Of a stretch of 64,000 nt of DNA, positions 15,188 through 23,116 are shown in pieces. Position 1 is the stretch's first letter. Each line of letters starts with the position of its first letter. Location: positions 39,319-103,318 of the forward strand of contig RHKY01000027.1 of the NCBI GenBank assembly GCA_008363385.1, written 5' to 3'. A program made the translations under genes and the position numbers. The notes under the pieces were generated by a model. It did no database searches. It worked only from the letters and a program-made list of their open reading frames with translations, and had not been told where the DNA came from. This DNA is from Acidobacteriota bacterium. GTDB lineage: Bacteria; Acidobacteriota; Thermoanaerobaculia; UBA5066.

Positions 15188-17767
15188 CTACCGGAACCAG
15201 CCGTTCACGTCCACGACGAGGTGGACGGTCCCAGGCGCGTCGTTGCGGACCCAGAAGCTGGCGCTCCCGTCGGCGGCCAGGGGCACGACCGCGTTGTTCG
15301 CCCGGGTCTGAGAGGCCCGGAAGTTGAGCGAGCTGGCGAGCGGGACAGGGGAGTCCCCGGGGTAGAGCCGGAGGTTCCCGGCGGCCGTCGGCTCCGTGAC
15401 CGTCACGTTGACCGAGAGGGCCCGGGCGTCCTGCGGGACGCCACAGACGCCGGTTGCAGCCACGAGCCGCTCGCCGCCCGGGACGAGCGGGCTCGCCCCG
15501 GCTCGCCGGGTGTCGGCCAGGCGGCAGGGTGTGGCCGTGTAGAAGCGGGAATCGGGCGGGAGCGGGGGAGGCGCGGTCGTCGCCTTCCAGTGCGACAGGA
15601 GCGAGCGGAGAGCCTGCGGCTCGTTGGCGGGGACGCCCTGTCCGGCCTGGTCGCGCGAGCTCAGGCCGTGGCAGGAGGTGCAGAGGCGGATCTCCCCGGG
15701 CTGGAACGTCAGCCAGTAGCGTTCCCTCACGACGCCGGTCCCCGCGCTGTCAGTCAGCATCCAGGTGACGGCCCGGTGGGCCGGGACGAGCGCGGCGACC
15801 GAGCCGTCCGGGGCGACAGGGACGCTCGAGGAGGGCCCGCCCGGGTTGGGCGGGTTGAAGCCCATCCCGTCGTGCTGCTCCCGGGCCAGGACGCGCCGGC
15901 CGGGGCGGGGGCTCGCCGTCCCCCCGAGCCCTCGCAGCTGGTCGGCCTGGAAGAGCTGCTGGTGGGCCACCTCGTAGAGCTTCCCGGAGGCGCCGACCGT
16001 CTGGGTGGAGGAGCCCGCCACCTTCAGGTTGAACGGCTGCTGCCGGTCGGCCTCGTCGCGGGTCGTGACGTTGCGGCTGACGATCAGGGCGAGTCCCTCC
16101 CGCCGGAGCCAGCGCGCGAAGGCGGGGACCTCCACCCCTTCCGCCGCGAAGGCCCCGGCCTCCTGCGGCGCCAGGGCCGGCACGCGCCGCGCCGGGCGGG
16201 GCCGGGGGCGCACCTCGACGGGGTCCAGCTCCCAGAGCGGCCCCGTGTACGAGACGAGGACGTCCGGGTCCCAGAAGGAGACCGTCTTCGTCAGGCCCGG
16301 CGTCAACGGAGTCCCGGGGACGAGCGTCCCGCCGGAGGGGACGAGCGGCTTCAGCCGGAAGGCGTACCGGGAGCCGGGGGCCGCGCGCGTCCCGGTGTTG
16401 GCGTCGGCCCTCGTCTCGGCGGTGTGGGCGGCGACGAGGGTCCCGTCCGAGAGCGGCAGCGGGTTCCGGTAGTGCCCCGTGTGGTCCGCCGACGGGGTCT
16501 GACCCTCGGGGGTCGTCCCGAACGTGGCGCGCGGGGTGAGGTACGCGACGGCCAGCTGGTCCGCCGGGAGCGTCGGCGGCGCGGTCACGGCGATCACCTG
16601 CCCAGAGGCGTGCGTGGCGAACTCGGGCGCGTCGACCCCGACGTACCGGCCCGGGACGAGCGGGTCTTCCCGGACCTGGAACATGTTGAGGATCGGGTTC
16701 GGGTTGGCCCTTCCCCCCGGCGGGACGAACTCGACGAGGTTCGGGTCGTCGTTGAACGCCCGGTCGAAGTACGAGTGGAGGTCGTGCCGGCCGACGTGGA
16801 CGAGCGTCTCCTCCTCGGTCCCGTCCTCGTTCACCTGCCAGGGGAAGAAGTGGTTCAGCGTGTGCCCGTTCAGGTTCGTCCCGGAAAGGAGGTCGGTCCG
16901 GCTCGGGCGCGGCTCGGGGAAGACCTCCACCCGCTGGTCCAGGCGGGCCGCGCCCGCGCTCTCGTCGGCGTAGTCGAACGTCCCGTAGACGTTGGGCCCG
17001 GTGGCGTCGGCGTCGGCCTGCTGGTCGCGCTGCAGGTGGTCCCAGCGGGTGAAGACGACGCGTCCGAACGAGTCGACCGAGGGGGAGAAGGCGCCCGAGG
17101 GGGAGTGGTTCAGGAGCGTCAGCGAGCCCGTCGCCGGGTCGAGGGCCCAGATCCCGGTCACCGTCGGCGCCTCCTCGTACTCGTCCAGCTGCGGCCAGAG
17201 GTGCCGCTCGCCGTTCCGGGGCCGGTCCGACGTGAAGAGGATCCGGTCGTCGCTCCCGTAGACCGGGCTGACGTTGTTGGTGTCGGCCGGCTGCCCCTCG
17301 ACGCGCCGGATGACGGGCGTCTCGGCCGGGCCGAGCCCCGTCACCTCGTGGAGCTGCCAGTACCACTCGCCCCCCTGGTACTGCTGGGCGGGGGAGCCGA
17401 CGACCATCGAGAAGAGGGCCTTCGTCCCGGACCAGTGGACCGAGGGCTCGCGGACGGCGATCCCGGCCGTCCCCTGGAACCCGCTCGTCCCGTAGCCGGC
17501 GGCCTCGGTCAGGTTCTTCAGCGTCCCGTCCGGGTAGCGGATCCAGAGGTCGCCTCCCCGCGGGGCGGCGTCGAGGTCGCCCTGGTGGTTGCCGAACGTG
17601 GAGTTCACGGTCGTGAAGTCGTAGGGCCACGGCACCTGCGTCACGAAGAGGATCGGGTAGGGCGTCGCCCTCGGCGCGGGGCCGGGGGCCGACGGAGCGG
17701 GCCACGAGAGGAGGAGAGCGAGGGCACACGCCAGGGCGCGCGCCCCGGGCGGGACGGTCTTCGTCAT
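15188..17767 (-). CDS. Large exported HzsA-like cytochrome with CxxCH and C-terminal DTR domain
   Basis: 859 residues from ATG 17767 (GGAGG about 12 bp upstream). Signal peptide, then a TolB-like propeller region with PYPILFVTQVP, EPSVHWSGTKALFSM and DDRILFTSDRP. This resembles the hydrazine synthase alpha-subunit-like family of environmental bacteria, which are mostly not hydrazine synthases. A single haem-c site CTSCHG lies near residue 715. After a Pro-rich linker the last 118 residues form a separate beta domain beginning FYTATPCRLADTR and ending VVDVNGWF, shared with two other proteins of this window. Probably periplasmic or surface. Role unknown; electron transfer or ligand oxidation is possible. 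Confidence 0.75.
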   Translation of the reverse strand: MTKTVPPGARALACALALLLSWPAPSAPGPAPRATPYPILFVTQVPWPYDFTTVNSTFGNHQGDLDAAPRGGDLWIRYPDGTLKNLTEAAGYGTSGFQGTAGIAVREPSVHWSGTKALFSMVVGSPAQQYQGGEWYWQLHEVTGLGPAETPVIRRVEGQPADTNNVSPVYGSDDRILFTSDRPRNGERHLWPQLDEYEEAPTVTGIWALDPATGSLTLLNHSPSGAFSPSVDSFGRVVFTRWDHLQRDQQADADATGPNVYGTFDYADESAGAARLDQRVEVFPEPRPSRTDLLSGTNLNGHTLNHFFPWQVNEDGTEEETLVHVGRHDLHSYFDRAFNDDPNLVEFVPPGGRANPNPILNMFQVREDPLVPGRYVGVDAPEFATHASGQVIAVTAPPTLPADQLAVAYLTPRATFGTTPEGQTPSADHTGHYRNPLPLSDGTLVAAHTAETRADANTGTRAAPGSRYAFRLKPLVPSGGTLVPGTPLTPGLTKTVSFWDPDVLVSYTGPLWELDPVEVRPRPRPARRVPALAPQEAGAFAAEGVEVPAFARWLRREGLALIVSRNVTTRDEADRQQPFNLKVAGSSTQTVGASGKLYEVAHQQLFQADQLRGLGGTASPRPGRRVLAREQHDGMGFNPPNPGGPSSSVPVAPDGSVAALVPAHRAVTWMLTDSAGTGVVRERYWLTFQPGEIRLCTSCHGLSSRDQAGQGVPANEPQALRSLLSHWKATTAPPPLPPDSRFYTATPCRLADTRRAGASPLVPGGERLVAATGVCGVPQDARALSVNVTVTEPTAAGNLRLYPGDSPVPLASSLNFRASQTRANNAVVPLAADGSASFWVRNDAPGTVHLVVDVNGWFR

Positions 17768-17844
17768 CTGCGGCGGCCTCCGGCTCGAAGTGAGCGAGGC
17801 TAACATCCGGTCGCCCGGCTTCCGGGGTGAGGGGGATCACGGAA

Positions 17845-18336
17845 ATGGCCAATCCGAACGACGCCGCGATCGGGGTGAGGCTTCGCGCCGCCTGGGAGAG
17901 GCTCGCCCCGCTCCCGGGGGGAAAGCGCCTCTTCAGCTTCCTCTTCGGGAGGTTCGTCCCCTACTCCGGGTCGATCCGGCCGCTGATCGACGCCCTGGCG
18001 CCGGGGCACGCCCGCGTCCTCCTGCGCGACCGGCGAGGCGTGCGGAACCACCTCCGGTCGATCCACGCCATCGCCCTCGTCAACGCGGGCGAGATGGCGA
18101 CCGGCCTCGCCCTCCTCTGTGCCTGCGGGAGCGACGTCCGGGCGATCCTGACCGGCATCTCGATCGAGTACACGAAGAAGGCGCGCGGGACGATCGCCGT
18201 CGAGTGCCGCGGGCCGGAGACGGTGCCGGCCGAGAAGAAGGAGTGGGAGCTGACGAGCGTCCTCGTCGACGAGGCCGGGGAGGTCGTCGCCCGGACGACG
18301 GCCCGCTGGCTCGTCGGCCCCGCCACCGGGGCCTGA
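17845..18336 (+). CDS. DUF4442 hotdog-fold thioesterase-like protein
   Basis: 163 residues. The pattern of an N-terminal helix (WERLAPLPGGKRLFSFLFGR), PYSGSIRP, and the hot-dog helix segment HAIALVNAGEMATGLALL fits DUF4442 (YiiD-C-like) proteins, which are related to acyl-CoA thioesterases. The strands ILTGISIEYTKKARG and LTSVLVDEAGEVVARTTARW complete the fold. The substrate is unknown. ATG 17845 is preferred over an upstream GTG. The next gene follows after 1 bp, so the two are co-transcribed. Confidence 0.75.
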   Translation: MANPNDAAIGVRLRAAWERLAPLPGGKRLFSFLFGRFVPYSGSIRPLIDALAPGHARVLLRDRRGVRNHLRSIHAIALVNAGEMATGLALLCACGSDVRAILTGISIEYTKKARGTIAVECRGPETVPAEKKEWELTSVLVDEAGEVVARTTARWLVGPATGA

Positions 18337-18337
18337 G

Positions 18338-19312
18338 TTGCTGAAGGACCGGCGGTTCCTGGAGCACGCCGGGGTGGAGGTGCCGCTCGTCTGCGGCGCC
18401 ATGTACCCGTGCAGCAACCCGGAGCTGGTCGCCGCCGTCTCCGAGGCGGGCGGGCTCGGGGTCGTCCAGCCGATCTCCCTCGCCTACGTCCACGGGAAGG
18501 ACTTCCGGGCGGGACTCGCCCGGGTCCGCGAGCTGACGAAGAAGCCCGTGGGCCTCAACGTCCTGACCGAGAAGTCGCTCTCGAAGGTCTATCGCGATCG
18601 GATGGAGCGGTACGTCGACGGGGCGCTCGAGGCCGGGATCCGCTTCTTCGTCACTGCGCTCGGCAACCCCCGCTGGGTGGTCGACCGGGTCGCGGCGGCG
18701 GGAGGCGTCGTCTACCACGACTGCGTCGACCGGAGGTGGGCCGAGAAGGGGCTCGAGGGGGGCGTCCACGGGCTGATCGCCGTCAACGGGCGAGCGGGCG
18801 GGCACGCGGGGACGAGGAGCGCCGAGGCGCTGATCGAGGAGCTGGCCCCGCTCGGCGTCCCGGTCGTCTGCGCCGGCGGGATCGGCGACGAGGAGGGGTT
18901 CGCCCGGGCGCTCGACCTCGGGTACGCCGCCGTCCAGATGGGGACGCGCTTCATCGCCACCCCCGAGTGCCGCGCCCACGAGGACTACAAGCGGGCGATC
19001 GTGGCCGCGGGGGAGGAGGACGTCGTCCTGACCGAGCGGATCACGGGCGTGCCGGTCGCGGTCCTCAGGACCCCGTACGTCGAGCGGGTCGGGACGAGGG
19101 CGGGGCCGATCGGCCGCTGGCTCCTGAAGGGCCACCGGACGAAGCACTGGATGCGCGCCCTCTACGCGACCCGGTCGGTCTGGAAGCTGAAGCGGGGCCT
19201 TTCGCGCTCCGGCTCCTCCACCGACTACTGGCAGGCGGGGAAGAGCGTCGCGGCGATCCGGTCGGTCGAGCCCGCGGGCGAGATCGTCCGGCGCTGCGCG
19301 GCGAGGCTGTAG
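18338..19312 (+). CDS. Nitronate monooxygenase / 2-nitropropane dioxygenase-like
   Basis: 324 residues, FMN-binding TIM barrel. Visible are the N-terminal PLVCGAMYPCSNPELVAAVSEAGGLG, the VNGRAGGHAG phosphate-binding and catalytic segment and the VVCAGGIGDEEG plus AAVQMGTRFIAT phosphate loops. Nitronate monooxygenases oxidise nitronates such as propionate-3-nitronate; other members act as enoyl reductases. TTG start 1 bp after the DUF4442 stop, with no better codon; the first 10 residues are typical of family N-termini, so the start is likely right. Linked upstream to a thioesterase-fold gene, which would fit an acyl or lipid role. Confidence 0.85.
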   Translation: MLKDRRFLEHAGVEVPLVCGAMYPCSNPELVAAVSEAGGLGVVQPISLAYVHGKDFRAGLARVRELTKKPVGLNVLTEKSLSKVYRDRMERYVDGALEAGIRFFVTALGNPRWVVDRVAAAGGVVYHDCVDRRWAEKGLEGGVHGLIAVNGRAGGHAGTRSAEALIEELAPLGVPVVCAGGIGDEEGFARALDLGYAAVQMGTRFIATPECRAHEDYKRAIVAAGEEDVVLTERITGVPVAVLRTPYVERVGTRAGPIGRWLLKGHRTKHWMRALYATRSVWKLKRGLSRSGSSTDYWQAGKSVAAIRSVEPAGEIVRRCAARL

Positions 19313-19324
19313 GATCGCGGCGCG

Positions 19325-19708
19325 GTGACGCGCGTCCTCCTCGTCGGCGCGGGCGGGTTCCTCGGCTCGGCCGCCCGCTACCTCCTGAGCGGCCTCGCGC
19401 AGGGCCTCTTCCGGACGGCCTCGTTCCCGGCCGGGACGCTGGCGGTCAACCTCTCCGGCTGCCTCGTCATCGGCGTCCTCTCGCAGCTGGCCGAGGCGCG
19501 CGGGGCGTTCGGCGACCCGGGCCGGGCGTTCCTCTTCGCCGGCGTCCTCGGCGGCTTCACGACCTTCTCGGCCTTCGGCAACGAGACCGTCAACCTCCTG
19601 CGGGACGGCGGCGCCACGCTCGCGGCGCTGAACGTCGCCGCCCAGGTGGGGGGCGGCCTCCTCTGTGTCCTCGCGGGGCGGGCGATCGCCCACCTCGTCT
19701 GGGGGTGA
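19325..19708 (+). CDS. crcB: Fluoride ion channel CrcB/FluC
   Basis: 127 residues with four predicted TM helices, the family size. Family motifs GGFLGSAARYLL, FPAGTLAVNLSGC (pore Asn) and GVLGGFTTFSAFGNE (Phe-box and Thr track) are all intact. It forms a dual-topology dimer exporting fluoride across the inner membrane. GTG start; a TAGGAT lies 9 bp upstream but overlaps the preceding stop. Followed 2 bp later by a DUF190 gene, a common partner. No fluoride riboswitch-like structure was recognised upstream. Confidence 0.94.
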   Translation: MTRVLLVGAGGFLGSAARYLLSGLAQGLFRTASFPAGTLAVNLSGCLVIGVLSQLAEARGAFGDPGRAFLFAGVLGGFTTFSAFGNETVNLLRDGGATLAALNVAAQVGGGLLCVLAGRAIAHLVWG

Positions 19709-19710
19709 GG

Positions 19711-20058
19711 ATGACGACGACGCTCGCAGAGGACGGGGCCCTCCTCCGGATCTTCGTCGGCGAGAGCGACCGCCACGCCGGCAAGCCGCTCCACGAGTGG
19801 CTCGTCCTGAAGGCGCGCGAGGAGGGGCTCGCGGGGGCGACGGTCCTTCGCGGCGTGATGGGGTACGGCGCCCACAGCCGGCTCCACACGTTCAAGATCG
19901 AGCGGCTCTCCGAGGACCTCCCGGTGATCGTCGAGGTCGTCGACGCGCGCGAGAAGCTGGAGGCGTTCCTCGCCTCGATCGACGGCGTCGTGACGGAGGG
20001 CCTGGCGACGCTGGAGAAGGCGACCGTCCGCTTCTACCGCTCCCGCCCCCCGAGGTAG
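19711..20058 (+). CDS. DUF190 family protein
   Basis: 115 residues. The family signature is clear: LRIFVGESDRHAGKPLHEWL, GLAGATVLRGVMGYGAHSRLH, LSEDLPVIVEVVD and KATVRFYR. DUF190 proteins are PII-like ferredoxin-fold proteins often encoded next to crcB; a ligand-sensing role has been suggested but not established here. It starts 2 bp after crcB and so is co-expressed with the fluoride channel. Confidence 0.9.
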   Translation: MTTTLAEDGALLRIFVGESDRHAGKPLHEWLVLKAREEGLAGATVLRGVMGYGAHSRLHTFKIERLSEDLPVIVEVVDAREKLEAFLASIDGVVTEGLATLEKATVRFYRSRPPR

Positions 20059-20095
20059 CGTCCGCGTCCGGAGCACGGCCCGCCGGGCGTCGCGA

Positions 20096-20101
20096 TAGAA
20101 T
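20096..20101 (+). promoter_or_regulatory. Possible -10 box (TAGAAT) before DUF2846 remnant
   Basis: TAGAAT about 90 bp before the lipoprotein ATG. It is the only AT-rich hexamer in the 130-bp gap. No -35 recognised. Confidence 0.3.
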
Positions 20102-20188
20102 CCCGCGCTCGAGTATCCACGAAAGCGGTGTCTCGGCGCGTCGCCGGGCCGGCCCCTCCGCTTCGCCCGCCCAGAGGAGGAAGACCGG

Positions 20189-20738
20189 ATGAGAAGGACT
20201 GGTCCCGTCGTCCTGTCGCTGCTCGTCTCCGCCGCGACCGTCTGGGGCTGCTCGTCGGGGGCCCCGAGCCGGGAGCCCGCCCCGACCGCGCCTCCCGCAG
20301 CCGCCGCCGCCCCGGCCGCGGACGCGCCGCCCGTCGCGACGCCCGCGCCCGCCGCCGAGGCCTCGACCGCTCCGGCGAGCGAGCCGGCTCCGGCGACGGA
20401 CCGCGCGCCGGCAGCCGTGGCGCCGGCCGACGCGAAGGCCTACGCGTACTTCTACCGGAAGAAGACGATCCTCGGCGACGTACGTGAAGGTCCCGCTCGA
20501 GCCGGGGAAGCATGCGTTCTACTCCGACGAGGAGGACGACACGCTGAAGCTCGAGATCGAGGCCGGCAAGGAGTACTACTTCCGGATCATGCTCAAGGCC
20601 GGGATGTGGAAAGGGCACGGCGTCCTGAACCGGGTCGACCCCTCGGAGGGCGCCCCCGAGTTCGAGGAGTGGAAGCTGAAGCTGGCGGAGGACATCCGCA
20701 AGCCGGAGATGGTCGTCAAGGACCCGCGGAAGCCGTAG
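20189..20738 (+). pseudogene. DUF2846-like lipoprotein broken by internal deletion/frameshift
   Basis: An excellent AGGAGG precedes ATG 20189, then a signal with lipobox (ATVWGC), a long Ala/Pro/Thr linker, and the start of a DUF2846-like domain (AYAYFYRKKTILGD). After about 20478 the domain continues in a different frame: YVKVPLEPGKHAFYSDEEDD, then LEIEAGKEYYFRIMLKAG to the stop at 20738. The roughly 20 residues that normally sit between these blocks (the VYVDGKxVGxL strand region) are missing. The simplest explanation is a deletion whose length is not a multiple of three. Sequencing error would explain the shift but not the lost residues. Confidence 0.75.
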
Positions 20739-20739
20739 C

Positions 20740-21639
20740 TCACCCGGAGCCGTCCCAGAGCCAGGCGGCGCCGCGGACGCCCGAGGAGTCCCCCCAGCGG
20801 GGCGGGACGAGACGCGTGTCGACCCGGTCCGAGAAGACCCACGCCCCCCAGAGGCGCGGGACGCTCTCGTAGAGCGAGGCGACCTTCGACAGGCCCCCCC
20901 CGAGGACGATCACGTCCGGGTCGAGGAGGTCGATCACGGTCGCGAGCGAGCGGGCCATCCGCGCCGCGTACCGCTCGAGCGAGGCGACGGCCGCGGGCTC
21001 GCCCCGAGAGGCGGCCGCGGCGACCTCCTCGGCGGTCAGCTCCTGGCCCGTCCTCGCGCGGTGGTCCCGCGCCAGGCCCGGCCCCGAGAGGAACGTCTCG
21101 ACGCAGCCGCTCTTGCCGCAGTAGCACGGGGGGCCGGGGCGCTCCTCGTCCCGCGGCCACGGGAGCGGGTTGTGCCCCCACTCGCCGGCCACGGCGTTCC
21201 GCCCCGTCAGGACGCGCCCGCCGACGACGACCCCGCCCCCCGTCCCGGTCCCGACGATGACGCCGAAGACGCAGCCCGCCCCCGCGGCCGCCCCGTCGAC
21301 GGCCTCGGAGAGGGCGAAGCAGTTCGCGTCGTTCTGGAGCCGCACCGGCCTTCCGAGCCTCTCCTCGAGGTCCGCTCCGAGGGGCCGGCCGATCAGCCAG
21401 GTGGAGTTGGCGTTCTTCACGAGGCCCGTCGCCGGCGAGACCGCCCCGGGCATCCCGACGCCGACCGTCCCGCGCGCCCCCGCCGCGGCCTCGAGCTCGG
21501 CGACGACGGAGGCGACCGCCCCGAGCGTCCCGTCGTAGTCGCGCGGGGTCGCGACCCTCAGCCGGCAGAGCTCCCGCCCGTCGTCGGCGAGCGAGAGCCC
21601 CTCGATCTTCGTCCCCCCGAGGTCGATCCCGATCCGCAT
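20740..21639 (-). CDS. ROK-family sugar kinase (fructokinase-like)
   Basis: 299 residues. Phosphate-1 loop GIDLGGTKIEGL, substrate block LQNDANCFALSEA with catalytic Asp, phosphate-2 VIVGTGTGGGVVV, the Zn-binding motif GHNPLP-x-CYCGKSGCVETFLSG, and adenosine motif VIVLGGGLS. The single-domain, zinc-containing layout matches Mak-type fructokinases or N-acetylglucosamine kinases rather than ROK repressors (no N-terminal HTH). ATG 21639 starts exactly at the fold; upstream codons are not part of the family. A TACGAT box lies 8 bp before the ATG. It converges on the DUF2846 remnant with 1 bp between. Confidence 0.9.
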   Translation of the reverse strand: MRIGIDLGGTKIEGLSLADDGRELCRLRVATPRDYDGTLGAVASVVAELEAAAGARGTVGVGMPGAVSPATGLVKNANSTWLIGRPLGADLEERLGRPVRLQNDANCFALSEAVDGAAAGAGCVFGVIVGTGTGGGVVVGGRVLTGRNAVAGEWGHNPLPWPRDEERPGPPCYCGKSGCVETFLSGPGLARDHRARTGQELTAEEVAAAASRGEPAAVASLERYAARMARSLATVIDLLDPDVIVLGGGLSKVASLYESVPRLWGAWVFSDRVDTRLVPPRWGDSSGVRGAAWLWDGSG

Positions 21640-21647
21640 CGCCGCCG

Positions 21648-21653
21648 ATCGTA
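21648..21653 (-). promoter_or_regulatory. Putative -10 box (TACGAT) before ROK kinase
   Basis: TACGAT on the minus strand, 8 bp before ATG 21639, with no Shine-Dalgarno between. It fits the leaderless pattern seen before several genes here. Confidence 0.35.
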
Positions 21654-21668
21654 GCCGGACGCGTGAGG

Positions 21669-22259
21669 TCACGATCGTGGGGCCGGCCGTTTCGTTCCGA
21701 GCCCGGCCCCGAGCCGTCGGCTCCGGCTCTTCGAGCGGCGCGCCTCGAGGAAGGCGATGTCCTCCGCGTCGCCTGGAGAGGTGCGGCTCGCCCGCGCGAG
21801 CCTCTTCAGGCGCAGGAGGTCGGCCTCCGAGGCGACACGCCAGGCCTTCGAGCGGACCCGGACGGTCGTGGCCCGCCGGGCGAGCGCGGCCACCGGGAGG
21901 GGGAAGTCGAAGAGCAGGTCGACGCGCAGCCCCGTCTGGGGGACGAGGAAGTACGCGCTCGCGGGCGCGTCCAGGCGAAGCCGGGCGGCAGCCACCCTGC
22001 GGTTGCCGATCGTGGCCGTCACCTCGCCCTCGGGACTGACCCGCGAGGCCAGCTCGAACCCCCTCTCGTAGAAGACGTCGAGCAGAGGACCCAGCGCTTC
22101 ACCGGGGCGGGCGATCAGGAAGTCGAAGTCCCGGGTGACCCGGCGCGACCCCAGCACCACGAGCGCCATGCCGCCGACGAGGACGGGCGAGAGGCCGAGC
22201 TCCGCCAGCGCCTCGACCACGCTTCCGACGGCTTCGAGATGGGAGGCCGGGTCCTTCAC
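21669..22259 (-). CDS. Nucleotidyltransferase-fold protein, toxin-antitoxin-like
   Basis: 196 residues. N-terminal nucleotidyltransferase motif LVGGMALVVLGSRRVTRDFD with the GG and DxD elements, then a helical C-terminus ending in an Arg/Ser-rich tail. Similar small proteins (AbiEii/MNT-like, DUF6036-like) are found with a short upstream partner in toxin-antitoxin or abortive-infection pairs. GTG start at 22259, 1 bp after the stop of the 86-residue gene at 22261, so the two are coupled. The substrate and toxicity are not known. Confidence 0.7.
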   Translation of the reverse strand: MKDPASHLEAVGSVVEALAELGLSPVLVGGMALVVLGSRRVTRDFDFLIARPGEALGPLLDVFYERGFELASRVSPEGEVTATIGNRRVAAARLRLDAPASAYFLVPQTGLRVDLLFDFPLPVAALARRATTVRVRSKAWRVASEADLLRLKRLARASRTSPGDAEDIAFLEARRSKSRSRRLGAGLGTKRPAPRS

Positions 22260-22260
22260 G

Positions 22261-22521
22261 TCAGCCTCGGTGGTCGTAGAGGCCCGGCAGCTGCCCGGTG
22301 AAGGTCTTCGTCCGGAGGACCTTCGGCCCCTCCGGGCGCAGCGCCAGGGCCGCGGCGGCGAAGAGGAGGTTCTCGACGAGGCGCCGCGTGGCGAGCAACG
22401 AGCGCTGGCGGGCCCGTCCGCCGAGCGACGCGATCTCGCGCCTCCGTTCGGCGGAGAGGCGCCTCGCGCGGGCGCGTCCTCCGCGCCGCCCCATCGCCCT
22501 GGCCATGGCTCGCGTGTCCAC
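22261..22521 (-). CDS. Small basic protein, putative partner of nucleotidyltransferase
   Basis: 86 residues, very rich in Arg in its first half (MGRRGGRARARRLSAERRRE), followed by IASLGGRARQRSLLATRRLV and a hydrophobic helix. The GGxARAxxLSxERRxEIA pattern recurs in short proteins encoded before nucleotidyltransferase genes. It could be a DNA- or RNA-binding antitoxin. GTG 22521 sits only 6 bp after a TAGACT box; ATG 22506 is the alternative start if the mRNA is not leaderless. Function not established. Confidence 0.55.
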   Translation of the reverse strand: MDTRAMARAMGRRGGRARARRLSAERRREIASLGGRARQRSLLATRRLVENLLFAAAALALRPEGPKVLRTKTFTGQLPGLYDHRG

Positions 22522-22527
22522 GGGGGA

Positions 22528-22555
22528 AGTCTACTTGGCGCTAAGCACGTTGCAA
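22528..22555 (-). promoter_or_regulatory. Putative promoter of the nucleotidyltransferase pair
   Basis: Minus strand: TTGCAA (22555-22550), a 16-bp spacer, TAGACT (22533-22528). It is the best sigma-70-like promoter in the window by eye, and places the transcript start at or next to the GTG at 22521. Confidence 0.5.
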
Positions 22556-22726
22556 GCCGGCCGGCGTCGGGTCCGATCCCCCTTCTCCCCGGCCTCGTCG
22601 ACCGCGCCTCTGCCCGCCTCGAGGAGAAGCAGCGGGACCGGGTTCGTGATCCCCGTCATCGGATCGTCACGGCCCGTCAACCGGCCCCGGGGGAGCCTCG
22701 TCGATCGGGGCGAAAGGAGACTCGCC

Positions 22727-23038
22727 ATGAACCGCCGCGCGAGCCGACCGCTCCTCCTCGCCGCCGCCTCCCTCGCCTCCCTCCTCGCCGGCCTTCCGGC
22801 CGAGGCCGCCCGGGTCACCGTCCGGGTCGCTCCCCCCGCCGCCCGCGTCGAGGTCCGGGGCGTCGCCCCCTCCCCGCGCCACGTCTGGGTCGGCGGTTAC
22901 TGGTCCTGGAGCGGGTCGGCCCACGTCTGGGTGGCCGGGAAGTGGTCCCTCCCGCCGCGCGGGCGGGCCCGCTGGGTCGAGGGGCACTGGAAGCACGTCC
23001 CGGCCGGCTGGGTCTGGGTCCCGGGCCACTGGGCCTGA
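22727..23038 (+). CDS. YXWGXW/WXXGHW-repeat exported protein
   Basis: 103 residues. Signal peptide (LLLAAASLASLLAGLPAEA), a short basic strand region, then aromatic repeats VWVGGYWSW, VWVAGKWSLP, RWVEGHWKHVP and VWVPGHWA. This is the YXWGXW-type repeat found in small periplasmic proteins of unknown function, probably a beta structure. GAAAGGAGA is a good Shine-Dalgarno 7 bp before ATG 22727; upstream extensions lack one. Confidence 0.75.
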   Translation: MNRRASRPLLLAAASLASLLAGLPAEAARVTVRVAPPAARVEVRGVAPSPRHVWVGGYWSWSGSAHVWVAGKWSLPPRGRARWVEGHWKHVPAGWVWVPGHWA

Positions 23039-23116
23039 TCCCGCCGCCTCCGGCCGGAGCCGGTATCGTTGGCTCGCCGGGCCGGGGCCGAGATCCCCGG
23101 CCCGGAGGAGCCGAAC

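Noticed and set aside
15221-17803. 860-codon plus-strand open frame opposite the HzsA-like gene
   Set aside because: Arg/Gly/Val-rich translation without domains, as expected antisense to GC-rich coding sequence; the minus strand has signal peptide, CxxCH and conserved domains.
19200-19325. Fluoride riboswitch before crcB
   Set aside because: Only 12 bp separate the upstream stop and crcB; no pseudoknot-like pattern was recognised.
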